In this document: piece after piece, positions 42,371 to 53,484 of the stretch
Layout: the number at the start of each line of letters is the position of its first letter
Numbering within the stretch: the stretch's first letter is position 1
Assembly (NCBI GenBank): GCA_946902985.2
Contig: OX336389.2
Location: forward strand, 1,291,450,792-1,291,514,791
DNA length: 64,000 bases
From: Meconema thalassinum
Taxonomy: Eukaryota > Arthropoda > Insecta > Orthoptera > Tettigoniidae
Direction of reading: 5' to 3'
Made by a program: the position numbers and the translations under genes
The notes under the pieces: model-generated
Database searches by the model: none
What the model was told of the DNA's origin: nothing
What the model saw: only the letters and a program-made list of their open reading frames with translations

Positions 42371-42689
42371 GAAAAGAGGCTAATAATGTAATCACGGTAT
42401 GCGAAAATCTTGATAAAAGTTCTCATTATAAAGAGAAAGCCATAATTAGCCCTTACGTTTCGGAAAGACACACATTATGAAACTAGGCTATCAAAGGCGC
42501 TATAAAATCAGTACATTTTACTCCAGTAAGCATGAAACATATTTATATATGCAAAGCGTACGATTCTAAGCAAAGGAACAATAGGGGTAAATGGGCAAAT
42601 GTCGAGCTCTATTCATGGCTGTTAGTTTCCCCAAAATTAAGAAGGTGATTTAGTCGCCAGTGAGAGCTTCCTTCAATGGGGAAGTTTTG
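42371..42689. other. No recognised feature
   Basis: Unique sequence between R1 and an S3 repeat. Confidence 0.45.
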
Positions 42690-42865
42690 CACGCGTTAAA
42701 TCGCGCACCACGAACGCGCTGGGAGCTGCAGAAAGTAAGGAGATTGAAAGTTTGAATCACGGCGCTAACAGTGGCTATCATTATTGGCAAATGCTGGGAT
42801 AGTGCCTTATTTTAATTCCTGGGGGTCCTACCCCATCCTCGACCCTAATAATTACAGTTACTTAC
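42690..42865 (+). repeat. SINE-like repeat, family S3
   Basis: Has 'gctgggagctgcagaaagta', 'acagtggctatca', 'aaatgctgggatagtgcctt' and 'cctcgaccctaataat', matching 33270-33445. Confidence 0.65.
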
Positions 42866-43202
42866 AGTTAATTGCAATCAGCAAAAGGGCACAGGTTATA
42901 AGACAAATTTAACTAATACTCAAGCACACGAAGCTGATAACCATGATGACGCAAACCTCTCAATTAACTACAATAACAACAATAAATATATTATTTTCTT
43001 AATCAATCAAACGATCTGTAGCATTTTTGAAGGTGGCTGCGTTTCCTCGCCTGAAAAGACACCTGGATCAATTAATTCATTTCAGAAACTTCAGACATCT
43101 TGATCATCAGCCCGTGAACTTGGGTAGACGATGGACCTTTTGATAACTTCCGTTACTGTGATGACTGTGATAGTATAACTGTAAGTAACTAGGGTAGGGA
43201 GT

Positions 43203-43385
43203 AAAGACGTGATAGCACAGCAGTCAAGCTGTTTTCCTTCCAGAGCGGTTCGACACCTGGTGAATGGATGTAGGATTTTCGAAGTGAAATGCCACGTCTG
43301 GTGGTTCAGATTCCACCTAAAAGGAAGTCCCTTGGCTTATGATCGCGAGATTTACGGTCACGTATAATTACAAGCTTCCTTCTCT
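43203..43385 (+). mobile_element. SINE family A, diverged
   Basis: Contains 'gatagcacagcagtcaagct', a weak B-box, then 'gattttcgaagtgaaatgcc', 'ggtggttcagattccac' and 'cggtcacgtataattacaag'. The tRNA-like head is more decayed than at 3212. Confidence 0.8.
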
Positions 43386-43467
43386 CCTTATGATTGGGGT
43401 AGGTAGGCCTACCCTGGAACTTGAAATATAGTAGGCAAGGTATTAGCATAATCCAGATAGTGTAGTA

Positions 43468-43545
43468 ACAAAAACCGGTGAAAACCACACAGTCAGCAAC
43501 GGAATTCGAACCTTCAATCTGCAGACTTGCACGATCCCTTGCAGT
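43468..43545 (-). repeat. SINE-like remnant, family S3
   Basis: 'Ccggtgaaaaccacacagtc' and 'gaattcgaacc' correspond to the reverse-strand S3 pieces at 2605-2725 and 57440-57560. Confidence 0.45.
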
Positions 43546-43640
43546 CGTGTGTACGACTAAGGCTAAGCAGTGGAGTGATAGCGTATTAATTAGTATTATT
43601 ATTATTATTATTTTGGTCGTCTAGGGACCACGAACCAATT

Positions 43641-44040
43641 TCAATGCTTTGTCCTTTGCTGTTCCTTCTTCTTCCTCCAATATTCCTTCATCATCTCACT
43701 ATGTTTCCTCTTCCTTTTCTCGGACCATTTTGAGCCGAGTTTCTTTCCCTTCCTCCCTTGGAACCCTTCCACTTTTAGCACTTTTTGCCAAAAAATATCT
43801 CTCTGTGGTGTATCTTCTTCTCTGTTATTGTTTCTTTGCAAATCCTTTATGACTTCTTGTACCCAGGTTGTTGTTGACTTCTTATTCCACAGGAATGTGA
43901 AGATCTGCTTGGTTAACCTACTGTCATCCATCCTGTACAAATGTCCAAAAAACAGCATATAATTCTTCTTTCTACTACTTCTAATTTATCCAATTTGTAG
44001 TTCAGTACTAGACATTCACTCGCATACAGGCCTTCCGGTT
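43641..44040 (-). pseudogene. LINE reverse-transcriptase C-terminus
   Basis: Minus strand, 5' part: VKPEGLYASECLVLN and LEVVERRII (44040-43960). After a frame change: MLFFGHLYRMDDSRLTKQIF and TTTWVQEVIKDL, then a lysine-rich tail to the stop near 43641. This order (ALYAxECL, ExxERxI, FGHLxRMxxxRLTxxIF) is the standard end of non-LTR polyproteins downstream of the RT domain. About 30 residues that normally join the two parts are missing and the frame shifts there, so the copy is dead and 5'-truncated. Confidence 0.82.
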
Positions 44041-44068
44041 TGACTATTATTATTATTTATTTATTATA

Positions 44069-44107
<39 letters not shown>
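44041..44107. repeat. (TTA)n microsatellite
   Basis: Imperfect run of att/tta units adjoining the LINE fragment. Confidence 0.9.
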
Positions 44108-44109
<2 letters not shown>

Positions 44110-45268
44110 AATAATATATCTCTAGAAATTTCGATCATAGAAACATGAGTGCCATTGCTTTCCCCTTATCCGTTCCATATTCATTTTGCATTCATTTTAT
44201 CACGTAAGATATGTTGTCACATCGAGATCACTTAGCCTAATGACATCAATAGCTGAATATAGCTTGCCGATGTATTAACATTGTGTCTTTGGTTTGAAAC
44301 AAACACAGCCAGCTAAACTTACTGTACACGTGATAACGGAGAGAAGAAGGCGCCTGTAAGGATCTCTGTACCACAGCTGGCTGAGAGCTGGGGGGTGAAC
44401 GTACGCATAATGTCTGCCTAGTAATCCTAGCAGTCCTCTACTCTCCAGGGCAGAGAGCTGCTCAAGATGAAAGATACGAGGTAGAGTAAACTGGTTCCAG
44501 TTCCCAGAAATTCATATTTGAGATCCATGCAAATTCCGAGTGTAATCCAATCTTCCAACCATAGCCACCTTACCAATCCCAGTCCAAACGAGTAAGTACT
44601 CAATCTCAAACCCTACAAGAGGGAGTGCTGCCCCGGGACCTAGCCATCCTGTAGGGCCTGGAAGATCAAACCCCACTTTCCATAGTATGTGTAAATTTTA
44701 TCCAAACTTTTCTACGAATACAAAGAAAAATCCGTTCAAAATATTGAAGTAGAAGTTACTCTGAACTTTGGAAATAAGTAATGTATTATAATTGTTGTTA
44801 CGGAATACATTAAACGGGAAATATGACATGCCTTTTGAATAAACTAGAAGTTGCCGATGCGTCTTTTTTAATACAATGTTCCCCTCTTATTTATTTTTAA
44901 ATTGGTATTTTCAGTCCATCAAGAAGGTAATTTTTAGGCTTTACAGTGCCGAAGACAACATAGAAAAATGAGGCGAGTCCCAAACTAAACAAAGTAAGAG
45001 ATTAAAATACAAGACGCGAGAAATCAAGACCAAATCTCTGAAAATCAATAACGCTTGTCTTTCTAATTCTTTTCTTCCTCTGGTTCCTATCCGTTCCGGA
45101 TGTTGACAACCATTTTGGCTGTTTCTATCGCCTGCAGCTTGGAATAACTGTGTGGACGTTTTGGGGGTCCAAAGTCTGATAATTTTCAACCAGGTTACTC
45201 TTCACCTACCAACACTTCTCTTCCCCGATATCTTTCCTTAAAAATGGCATCTACTGTACTTTAATTCC
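44108..45268. other. No recognised feature
   Basis: Small open frames on the minus strand (44427-44609, 44941-45189) without domains. Confidence 0.45.
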
Positions 45269-45472
45269 TCACTGTGTGTCAAAGTATTTGATCTCTCTTG
45301 GTTTCACGGTGATCAATACTTCCATGTCTTTCTTTAATTTCAGGAGAATCTCGATATCTGCGGCTTGGTCTGACCATGACACCCTCAATATCCTTCTGTA
45401 TAACCACATCTCAAAATCGTCCAACCGTTTGCATAACGACTCTGTCAGAGTCCATGTTTCAGCACATAGCAT
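45269..45472 (-). pseudogene. LINE reverse-transcriptase C-terminal fragment, second family
   Basis: The 67-codon minus frame reads AETWTLTESLCKRLDDFEMW, LYRRILRVSWSDQ and ILLKLKKDMEVLITVK. It matches the 'ExWTLxxxxxxxLxxFEMWxYRRxLRxSWxD' segment of endonuclease/RT polyproteins. It differs from the segments at 43641 and 33526, which cover neighbouring regions of related elements. It lacks both the RT core and the end. Confidence 0.82.
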
Positions 45473-45546
45473 CGAATAACCTATACTTCATTCCACATAG
45501 CCATTTTAGCCTCTTTTCATTTATGCCAAAATAGGCTTACGAGATC

Positions 45547-45583
<37 letters not shown>

Positions 45584-45673
45584 ATAATAAATTCTAAACA
45601 GCCGGAGCGATTTCCATGAAACTCGGTCAGGACATAGTACTATTTCGTCCGACCCCGACCGTGCCTTTTAATA

Positions 45674-46365
45674 GTACATTATGCAACGAGCCTATAATGG
45701 TAATAATTAAGACACGAGTATGTTTATAAAACGAGCGTAAGCGAGTTTTAAAAATTCCATACGAGTGTCTCAATTACCATTATAGGGGAGTTGCACACGA
45801 CTGTTTATGTTCGACGATAATTATAACTTTATTATATGTTTTAACTTAAATATTGATAAATATATGTGGGATTCAGTTACATCAGTTAGTGGACAGGGCG
45901 CGCTGGCTTTGCTGACTGAACAGAGCGCATGCGTGGGTCAAGGCACTCCGAAAGCAGAGACCATTCACTTTGCTTGCCAACACAGAACACCTATTGTTTA
46001 CAGCCTGCCGTCCAGCTCTATAGCATTCACTAATATTGTCACCGAAGTCGTTTGAAAGCAATGCGTTGTGTAGAAAATGGAGTTGGGGATATTAAGGTAC
46101 AGTGCTATTTCTTGTCTCATATTCGCTAGTTTAGTTACGCGAACATATGGACGGTGCACTTTCCATTGTCGGTAATTTATATAGACATGTTGGATTTTGA
46201 GCGCATGCGCAAAGGTATCCTTACCTAATAGGTCACACAACTGTTTCTTGAGGTCTGATTGGTGGGAGAAATTGTTTCATAATGAAAAATAGTGTAATAA
46301 ATTTGCCTCATTATGATACAGTTTTCTGACACATAATGTTTACATTTCGACATCGTTGAACATAA
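45674..46365 (+). mobile_element. Hairpin MITE, copy 1
   Basis: Starts 'atagtacattatgcaacgag'. A strong near-end hairpin follows: 'aatggtaataattaagacac' with 'gagtatg' pairs with 'catacgagtgtctcaattac' and 'cattata', around the loop 'aacgagcgtaagcgagtttt'. It ends 'catttcgacatcgttgaaca'. Copies at 62987-63829 and from 63830 on share the same ends. This copy lacks ~200 bp of the centre. Non-coding; superfamily unknown. Confidence 0.75.
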
Positions 46366-46886
46366 ATCTTATTACATCTTACCAATCCATCATGGTGGCT
46401 GTGCGAAATATTTCACCAGCATTCTGTATCTCCAAAACTATTATTAATATCACCCTGAAATTTTGAAAGGTCATAAACGGAACTACTAGAAGTTCACTTA
46501 TGTGACTTTCAAAAACCTGTTGAGTATAAAACGAACAAGGCGGCCAAGCGAAATTGAAACATTTCAATAGACTTTTCTCGCGATTTAACCATCCAAGCGC
46601 AGTGAAACTTGGTACAGCAAATGTTTATACACATTTTAATGCACTGACATCTAATTTAGTTCAATTGTTTACATAACCTCAAGGTGCCGGCTGTGCGAAA
46701 TTTTAAAATTAGGTTTTTATTTCTTGTGTCCTAATCATGCGATCGAAGTCAACGTTTGAATAATGAACTTACGCAATAATCGTCATATAATAGTACATAA
46801 CCCTATGCTCTACATATATAAAAATCATACAGGTCGACCATCCGAAATATGTAGATGGTTCTCAATATCTACTAATCTATAACAGC

Positions 46887-47065
46887 GGTCTAGCTGTATG
46901 CCTCTCACCAAGGCGGTCCGGGTTCGATTCCCGGTCAATGCATGTGAGATTTTCAAACTGAAATGCCATGCCCTGTGGTTCGGATTCCACGTAAAAAGGA
47001 GGTCCCGTGGCTCAGAATCACAAGATTCACGGTCACGTAAAACTACAATTTTCCTTCCTTTCCTT
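46887..47065 (+). mobile_element. SINE family A, with TSD
   Basis: Missing the first ~10 bp of the A-box region but with an intact B-box 'gggttcgattcccgg'. The 14-bp TSD taatctataacagc is at 46873-46886 and 47066-47079. Inserted into R1 copy 3. Confidence 0.92.
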
Positions 47066-47447
47066 TAATCTATAACAGCAATCAAACTGAAATTGTGCAT
47101 GTTGATAAAGGCTATTAACAAGTTCACCTATGGGACTTTCAATTGCCTGGTGAGCACAAATTTAGCAGGGTGGCGACGCGATATTTGAAAAATTAAATAG
47201 ACGTCTCTCGCGATTTAACCATCTGAGCGCAGTGAAACTTGTTACGGTAAATGCGTGTAAAAATTTTAATCCGCTGTCATGTAATTTATTTCAGTTGTTT
47301 TCAGAACCTCGTGATGGCGGCTGTGCGAAATTTTAAAATCTCGTTTATATTCGTTGCGTCCTAATCATGCCATTGAAGTTTGAAAAATAAACCTAGGCAA
47401 CAATCTTCATCAAATAAGTTAGTACATAACTCTATGGCCTTACACTA

Positions 47448-48632
47448 CTGTTTGTTGAAAGTGAAACATCAACAACAATAGATGAGACCACATTGCACTT
47501 TATACCACAGATTGGGGACATGGCAATACATTACTGATTAGAAGGGCAGTTCGATACATGCTCGTTGACGGTCAATTTTCAGTACGACGTCGCGCCACCA
47601 CGTGCTGCACTCAGAGCCGCTAGACGTCGTGGCATGGAATCATACAGCGCTTGAATACGCTGCTGGGGAATACCGTCCCACGCGGTTTGTAGGCGCGTCC
47701 ACAAAGCGTCAACAGTGGCGGCAGGTGGACCTGAACGAACAAGTTGCCGACCGACCACATCCCAGACATCTTCGATGGGCGACATGTCAGGTGAACGGGC
47801 AGGCCAAGGAAGCAGAGGTATCCACCATTCTGCGAAGAAGGCTTGCACATTCCTCGCCGCATGCGGGCGGGCATTGTCCTGGTGAAATATGGCCTGTGTA
47901 ACGGCCTGCAAGAGGAGTAGTGCCGTGGGCTGTGAAACTTCCCTGATGTAGCGATCACTGTTCAGATTGCCCGCAAGACGTACGAGGCGCGATTGCCTGT
48001 TATAGGAGGCGTCGGTGGATCCCAGTCAAAGGAAGCCGACGCAGTGGCATGCGTGCTACCAGTCCAGCCATCAAATGACGGCGCCGCACCGTCGACGCAG
48101 ACATGTCCACTCCCGTTGCAGTGCTCCAACGTCAAGCCAACACCGAGGACGACTCTGTTCTGTCCGATATGACCATGCGGAGAAGATGGCGGTCGTCTCG
48201 CGCTGTGGTCACATTGCGTCGTCCTGTACCCTGTCGTCACTGTGTACGGCCCTCCTCTCACCGCTGGATCCACATACGCCTTACTGTTGACGCAGCGTGT
48301 CCTCTACAAGCCGCAATGTCCCGGAACGACAGACCCGCCTCCCGGAGCCCAAGCATTCTGTCCCACTCAACCACACTCACATGCTGATAGTCCACCCTGT
48401 GATGTCGGCAAGGCATCGTTGCACATGCTTACACGTTTCCCCTTGGTATGACGGCCCCACGCTGACAGAGCTGTGTGGAACACTCACCTGTCCGGTCCCA
48501 CGACAGAGGACACTGGAGGGCCAATGTGCACGCCATCTCAATCACTTAGTATGGTACCGCAGGTCTACCCGACCCCTGTTCTGGGAGTGTCTCCGACCGT
48601 TTATTCTGGGTGTTTCACTTTCTACATACAGT
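47448..48632 (-). mobile_element. Tc1-like transposon, internally deleted (1185 bp)
   Basis: TA dinucleotides flank it (47446-47447 and 48633-48634), as for all Tc1/mariner insertions. Terminal inverted repeats are CTGTTTGTTGAAAGTGAAAC and CTGTATGTAGAAAGTGAAAC. It encodes a damaged transposase on the minus strand. R1 sequence resumes exactly outside both TAs, so the insertion site is certain. Confidence 0.95.
47579..48416 (-). pseudogene. Tc1-like DD34E transposase, broken
   Basis: From an ATG at 48416 the frame reads YQHVSVVEWDRMLGLREAGL and SFRDIAACRGHAASTVRRMW, the N-terminal paired-type helix-turn-helix. Stops follow at three places; then NVTTARDDRHLLRMVISDRT and STVRRRHLMAGLVARMPL, the second DNA-binding half. 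A deletion near 48005 removes the segment with the first catalytic aspartate and shifts the frame. The end is well kept: GNLNSDRYIREV, FHQDNARPHA (second aspartate) and PDMSPIEDVWDVVGRQL (glutamate, 34 residues on). Cut-and-paste transposition needs all three acids, so this copy is inactive. Confidence 0.92.
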
Positions 48633-48978
48633 ACTGTATAAAAATCCATCATGGCGACCACCCGAAATATTTAGAGAGTTCTCAATATCTACGAATCTAT
48701 TACAGCATTCAAACTGAAATTTTGTATGTTGATAGAGGCAATTAAAATAAGTATGATATATGAGAATAGGCTATTTAGTTATTCACGGAACTAGTCTACT
48801 TGTTTGAAATTTCAGAAAACGTTAGTTTAAGCGTGGGGAGGTCTCTTAAGCACTTGTTGGTCAGCGATCGCTCTCCACCGCACTGCTCACTCTATTAAAG
48901 GCATTCTCTACCTCATTGAGACTGTGAGCACGCCTTCCATGCCATACCAGGTACCCGAGCACCATTAAATCAAATATA

Positions 48979-48995
48979 TAATAATAATAATAATA

Positions 48996-49030
<35 letters not shown>

Positions 49031-49033
49031 CAT
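48979..49033. repeat. (TAA/TTA)n microsatellite
   Basis: About 50 bp, changing from aat to att units midway, thus weakly self-complementary. It provides the target of the hAT insertion that follows. Confidence 0.9.
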
Positions 49034-49890
49034 TAGGGCTCAGATTTTTGGGTAAATAAATATGTTTTTGATGTAAATACATATTTTAATCATATTTCTA
49101 TAAATACATAAATTCCTACTTTTCACTTATTAGCACATAAAAAGACATAATATTTATATATTTTTTGAATCAGTATGCTAGATCTTACAGTTTATTGCAT
49201 TTTTGTTCAGTGCTAACTCAACGGGGAAGAACCTGTGAGCTATCTAATCTTCATGCAGAGCGTATGTCAGCTTGCAACTGTGTTATTCTTAACTTGTCGC
49301 CCCGTCCCACTCACTGTGGAAGCCGGTGATTTCCTTGTCCATAGCCATATTGCACCACGTGCTACACCTCCCCCTACCTTCAGCTACGTGGAACCAGTGT
49401 CACTCACATGCAGTTCATTTCTGGCACTGTGAAGTTTAAGGCAGTTCTACGATGCCTAAAGTAAAAACAACTACAAGTTATCGTCTGTTGCAGAATTTAA
49501 AGATATTTTACTTCTGATGGGGGCGTTCTGTTCTGCCAAACATGTAGGAAGGCAATCATGGCTGAACAGCGATATCAAGTTACACAACACCTCAAGGGCA
49601 AGAAACATATTGCCGCAGTTTCGCGCCTTCAGAAGAAGTGTTTCGTGATATTCGTCGGTCATTTGCGATGGACAACCTGAAGATTTATCTCGTTGTGTAT
49701 TGTAATGCTTCAGCAGTCAGTGAGACAGAGCGTAAATTGCATTCGTGAGTACTGCATATTGTTTATATTTACATTAATAAACTAAATTATAATTAAATAT
49801 TTTTACTTTTTTGTCACACATTTCAGGTATTTTTAATACATAAAAAATAAATATTTTCCCGATTTTTAGCACCTAAAAGTCCGAGCCCTA
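49034..49890 (+). mobile_element. Non-autonomous hAT element with BED-finger remnant, copy 1
   Basis: The 8-bp TSD attatcat is at 49026-49033 and 49891-49898. Ends are TAGGGCTCAGATTTTTGGGT and TAGGGCTCGGACTTTTAGGT. Length 857 bp. Inside, from about 49453, is the N-terminal piece of a transposase. The copy at 58576-59417 is nearly the same over its full length, so both come from one already deleted parent. Confidence 0.93.
49453..49625 (+). pseudogene. BED zinc-finger of a hAT transposase
   Basis: The frame opens MPKVKTTTSYRLLQ; one base out of register it continues EFKDIL-like text, then SDGGVLFCQ, C, KAIMAEQRYQVTQHLKGKKH (49520-49610). The C-x2-C...H-x(3-5)-H pattern is the BED zinc finger that hAT transposases use to bind their ends. 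The finger and the start are out of frame with each other in both copies, and the catalytic part is absent. Confidence 0.75.
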
Positions 49891-49898
49891 ATTATCAT

Positions 49899-50507
49899 AT
49901 AATAATGCATCAATCATGCGCATCTCTTTCCTTTTCCAATCTCTCTCTCCCTCCGATTTGCTGACATACTGTAGCTAGGGAGTCACCACTCACCAGCAGG
50001 CTGCAACTGTTTGTAAGACTCATGCAGAGAAAAGACATTTACGTGTGGACAGTCATGTCGAATAAGCATATTTCGCGTTACTGTACTTATAAAACAGGGA
50101 TTTCCAATTATTTATACTGTAGATTAAAAGATACTCTGTCACAAAATGATAAAATTTCTGACTGTCAAAACTTGTAATGAAATCACTATTATTCCGGTTC
50201 GTGCAACAAAATTTGAATTGTAGACTAATTCTCAGGAGAGTTTGTGCTCCCGAGAACTGTATGGCTCGTATGACGAGAGCACTAAAAATTTCATTTCGCG
50301 ACCACCAGGTTAAGAACGCCTGCTCTATTATGTTTTATAAGCGAGAAGCTATTTGTCCTGGAGTTGTTTGCCAAATGCTACCCAATCCGGAACTTACAAC
50401 TCCTTAGAGCACAGCAAATGCGAGCTCTGGACAAATACAGTACTTCCCATTTGAAAACCACTGTAGTAGTCTTCACAGCATTTCAGATAGGGTCCACCCT
50501 CGGCCAA
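49899..50507. other. No recognised feature
   Basis: A 76-codon open frame (50177-50407) has no recognisable domain. Confidence 0.45.
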
Positions 50508-50797
50508 GTACTACCCTGCCAGGGAATTGTTACTTAAGACGTGGAGCGGGGCTGTTGTGTATACATTACGTCAGCTCACCCTGTTATGGCTGCCGCGGGT
50601 GGGTACGGGGCAAGAGGGGGAACGCATGTATAGTCGTACAATGAGAACACACCGCACAACGCACGAACCATGCACACACACGAAATGCAATGAGGTTTCG
50701 CTGGCGACGACTGTACGTTTATCACAGGCGTGTGGCTGGGCGGAGCGCATTAGTTCCGATTTGCGCCACCGGTAACAATTCGCTGGCAGGGTAGTAC
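50508..50797 (+). mobile_element. MITE with 26-bp terminal inverted repeats, copy 1
   Basis: Ends are gtactaccctgccagggaat and, on the other strand, gtactaccctgccagcgaat, continuing tgttac. About 290 bp, non-coding. The terminal CCCT resembles piggyBac-type ends, but the flank is not TTAA, so no superfamily is assigned. Copy 2 is at 51376-51677. Confidence 0.85.
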
Positions 50798-51375
50798 AAG
50801 CCCACATGTGAAGCAACAACAACAACTAAACAAAACAAAACACGAGAATTTGACCAGTTTACTATTCCTCCGTCAACATTTTCCGACACTACTCTCCACT
50901 CTCCAGTCGCTGAATGAGTTTGTGGTTCAACTTTGCACAAGTTGGTCAATTAAAGGAACCCTGGCATTGCAAGCGTTACTAATGGTGCCTGAGGCCATGC
51001 GGGAAACGAGGAGGATCCCTACCCTTCCTCCAGTCTCAGTCTTCTCATCTCGAGGCAACAGGTGGGAGGTGGGGGAGGCACAGTCGATCTTTCGTCTCCT
51101 TCAACCCTAATTCGTCCGCGCGCCCAGCCAACCCTTTCTAATTCCATTTCCGCTTTCCAAAAGGGCGTACAAGCAGGATGGAGCCCGCGCCCATGTTGGA
51201 CGGAGCTCAGTAATAGCAACTGTGTAATGGATCTTGCTTAGTTCAATTATAGCGGTATCGAGCTATGAGGAGATTGCATTACGTACGCTTGACGGTGACA
51301 CAGAGGGAGTATTTACAAATCACGGGGATAATTATTGTCACTACGAGATGTGAAAGTTTTGTCGCATACAGGGTT
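50798..51375. other. Unassigned spacer between two MITE copies
   Basis: Mixed composition. Overlapping open frames on both strands (up to 100 codons) show no domain. The pyrimidine-rich block 51020-51110 may bias them. Confidence 0.4.
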
Positions 51376-51677
51376 GTACTACCCTACCAGAGAATCGTTA
51401 CCACTAGACGTGGAGCTCAGCTGTTGTGTATACATTACGTGAGATCACCTCGTTATGGCTGCCGTGAGTGGTTGCGGAGCAAGAGGGGGAACGCATCTAC
51501 AGTCATGCAATGAGAATACACCGCACAGCACACGACCCAGCACGAATCATACACAAAAATGACATGCGATGAGGTTTCGCTAGCGACAACTGCACGTTTA
51601 TCGCAGGCGTGTGGCTGGACGGAGAGCATTAGTTCCGATTTCCGCCACCGGTAACAATTCGCTGGTAGGGTTAGTTA
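51376..51677 (+). mobile_element. MITE, copy 2
   Basis: Same orientation and about 80-85% alike by eye to 50508-50797. Shared words include 'gttgtgtatacattacgt', 'caagagggggaacgcat' and 'aggcgtgtggctgg'. Its inverted repeats are gtactaccctaccag and ctaactaaccctaccag. Confidence 0.85.
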
Positions 51678-52289
51678 GACCTGGCCTGTCATGGCGGAGT
51701 CTCGTCTAGGAGGGGAAGTAGTGGGATCACTAGGCGCAAATGCGATTTCCCCTCTTTGGTGCAACAACTGTTTGGGGCTGCTCGCTGCTCGTCGTGGTTA
51801 TATTATGCAAGCCTAAAGTATCGAATAGGAGCATTCTCAGTGACATAGCATTGGTATTGGTGGTAATGAACTGAGGGCGCGCCCACTTCACACACTCCTG
51901 ACAGCAAGCTTGTTGCCGTGCTTGTCAAAGAACAGAGCTGCTCAGTCGTGCTTCGCTTGCCTTGACAGCATCTGTACCGTGCCAAGGTGTTGGGAATAAT
52001 GACTACTTGGCAACATCTAACCAGCGCGTGATGAAGTATGTGCTCACTGGTTGACAAAGAATCCAGGCAGGAGGATGACGTAATGCAACTGGACGCACAT
52101 GCGCATCGGAAGGTTCAGATCTAACTTGTTCCCCAATACAGGGGAACATTTCGTGAAACTGTTTGTTGTAAAATAATGACATGACGTTAGCTGAGAGGGA
52201 GCAGAGTCTTCTTCTCCTTTTATATTTAGTAGTGAGTAATTTCATGCTGGTAATGTTTGTACATGACGTAGCCATGCACGTTAAATCAT
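51678..52289. other. No recognised feature
   Basis: Small minus-strand open frames (51803-52057, 52003-52320) without domains. Confidence 0.45.
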
Positions 52290-52735
52290 TCACCACGACC
52301 GTGATAGGGAACTGCAGCAAGTCCAGAGATCAAAGGATCGAATCCAGGCGCTGAGAGGGGCTATCCCGTGTATGGTTTTTACCATAATTTTCCACACTCC
52401 CCTAAAGCAAATGCCTTAATAGTATCTTATTTCAAGTCCTGGAACCGGCCGCGGTGTCCGCAAGCACTCCCTTCTAGTGCCTCGCTGGCATCAGGAGAGC
52501 GTGGGTTCAAATCCCAACCCTGCCGCCCTCAAAATAGTTTTCGTAGTTTCCCATTCTGACCACCAGGTGAATACAGATCCTTTCAATAGGTCCACGGCAG
52601 ATTTCCTTCCAAAATCCCCTCCCTGATCCGTCCCGAAAATAAAATAAATGACAATTTCCTGTATTAATGAAATTATTATTTCTATTCCCGAATCACCTAC
52701 CCTATCCACGACCCTGACAAATTGCACTTTCATAA
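52290..52735 (+). repeat. SINE-like repeat S3, split by a SINE of family D
   Basis: Left part 52297-52448 ('tgatagggaactgcagcaag', 'aaatgccttaatagtatctt') and right part 52681-52735 ('attcccgaatcacctaccct', 'cgaccctgac') are the two halves of one S3 copy. The family D insert lies between. Confidence 0.7.
52449..52680 (+). mobile_element. tRNA-derived SINE, family D, longer copy
   Basis: Begins 'ccggccgcggtgtccgcaag'; B-box 'gtgggttcaaatcccaac'; then 'gccctcaaaatagttttcgt', 'caccaggtgaatacag' and 'tccacggcagatttccttcc', with an A-rich tail 'aaaataaaataaatg'. It extends ~70 bp further 3' than the copy at 20850. Confidence 0.82.
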
Positions 52736-52973
52736 ACAACTACAGTCACCACAGGAACACATGTTATCAGAAGAAATTTAACACACATGCCCAAGTTGTC
52801 CCAAACCCCTAAAATAAATTTACGACAACAGCATGATTGTACAGTATAGCACTAACCAGTTTCCATATTATTATTATTATACCTGTGATATAAGTTGCCC
52901 TGCTTTTCGTTATTCAAATGTCAATCCCACAGTTTTCTTTTCAGTGTGAGAAGGCTTATAAAAAACTACAAGA

Positions 52974-53372
52974 CCACCTCGTGGCGTAGTGGCAAGCATT
53001 CTTGGTTGTGGCCCCGGAGCTCCGGGTTCGATTCCTGGCTCTGGTAAGAAATTTAATTCTGTTCTGAGAACTGGAACGGGAAACACTCAGCCTTGTGAGG
53101 CACAACTGAGAAGGAGTGGGTTCGATTACTACCTCGGCCATTCTGGAAGAGGTTTTCCGTGGTTTCTTACATCTACTCCAGACCAATGCCGGGAGAGTTG
53201 CTAACATAAGGCCACGGATTCTTCCTTCTCAATCCTCACGTCAATTACAAATGCATACACTACTACAGACAGCAAAACAACGAAGGTTATCAGACAAATT
53301 CTACGCACACCTAAATACACGGGGCTAAATGGCCACGATGTCCAAGCCCCTCAAATGAAATAACAACAAAAA
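52974..53372 (+). mobile_element. tRNA-derived SINE, family C, full-length copy
   Basis: A-box 'tggcgtagtggcaagca', B-box 'gggttcgattcctgg'. The body is long: 'gctggaacg'-type region, 'cactcagccttgtgaggc', a second B-box-like word 'gtgggttcgattac', 'ttttccgtggtttcttac', 'atgccgggagagttgctaa', and the end 'gggctaaatggccacgatgt'. The second B-box suggests that this family arose as a fusion of two tRNA-like units. Partial copies: 33920-34115, 56443-56690, 57833-58015, 59500-59790. Confidence 0.85.
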
Positions 53373-53484
53373 GGAATGTATTGACGACTGACTAGAACAG
53401 TTTATCAAAGCAGGCTCCTGTAAGCTTCCGGAGGTTTCGGGCAGGCATATCACATCCAGTGTGTCAACAATATTGACGAGTAAA

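Larger units (their letters stand above)
45515..48800 (-). repeat. Repeat family R1, copy 3, carrying three insertions
   Basis: Reverse-oriented R1: 3' end 45515-45673 (including a (tg)n run at 45557-45582), modules at 46370-46870, 47080-47445 and 48645-48800. The right edge 'cacggaactag' followed by t mirrors the start of the copy at 4958. A hairpin MITE (45674-46365), a SINE (46887-47065) and a Tc1 element (47448-48632) inserted into it later. R1 words resume on each side of each insert. Confidence 0.8.

Noticed and set aside
47602..48745. Several plus-strand frames of 69-114 codons
   Set aside because: They lie antisense to the Tc1 transposase and are shadows of its codon structure.
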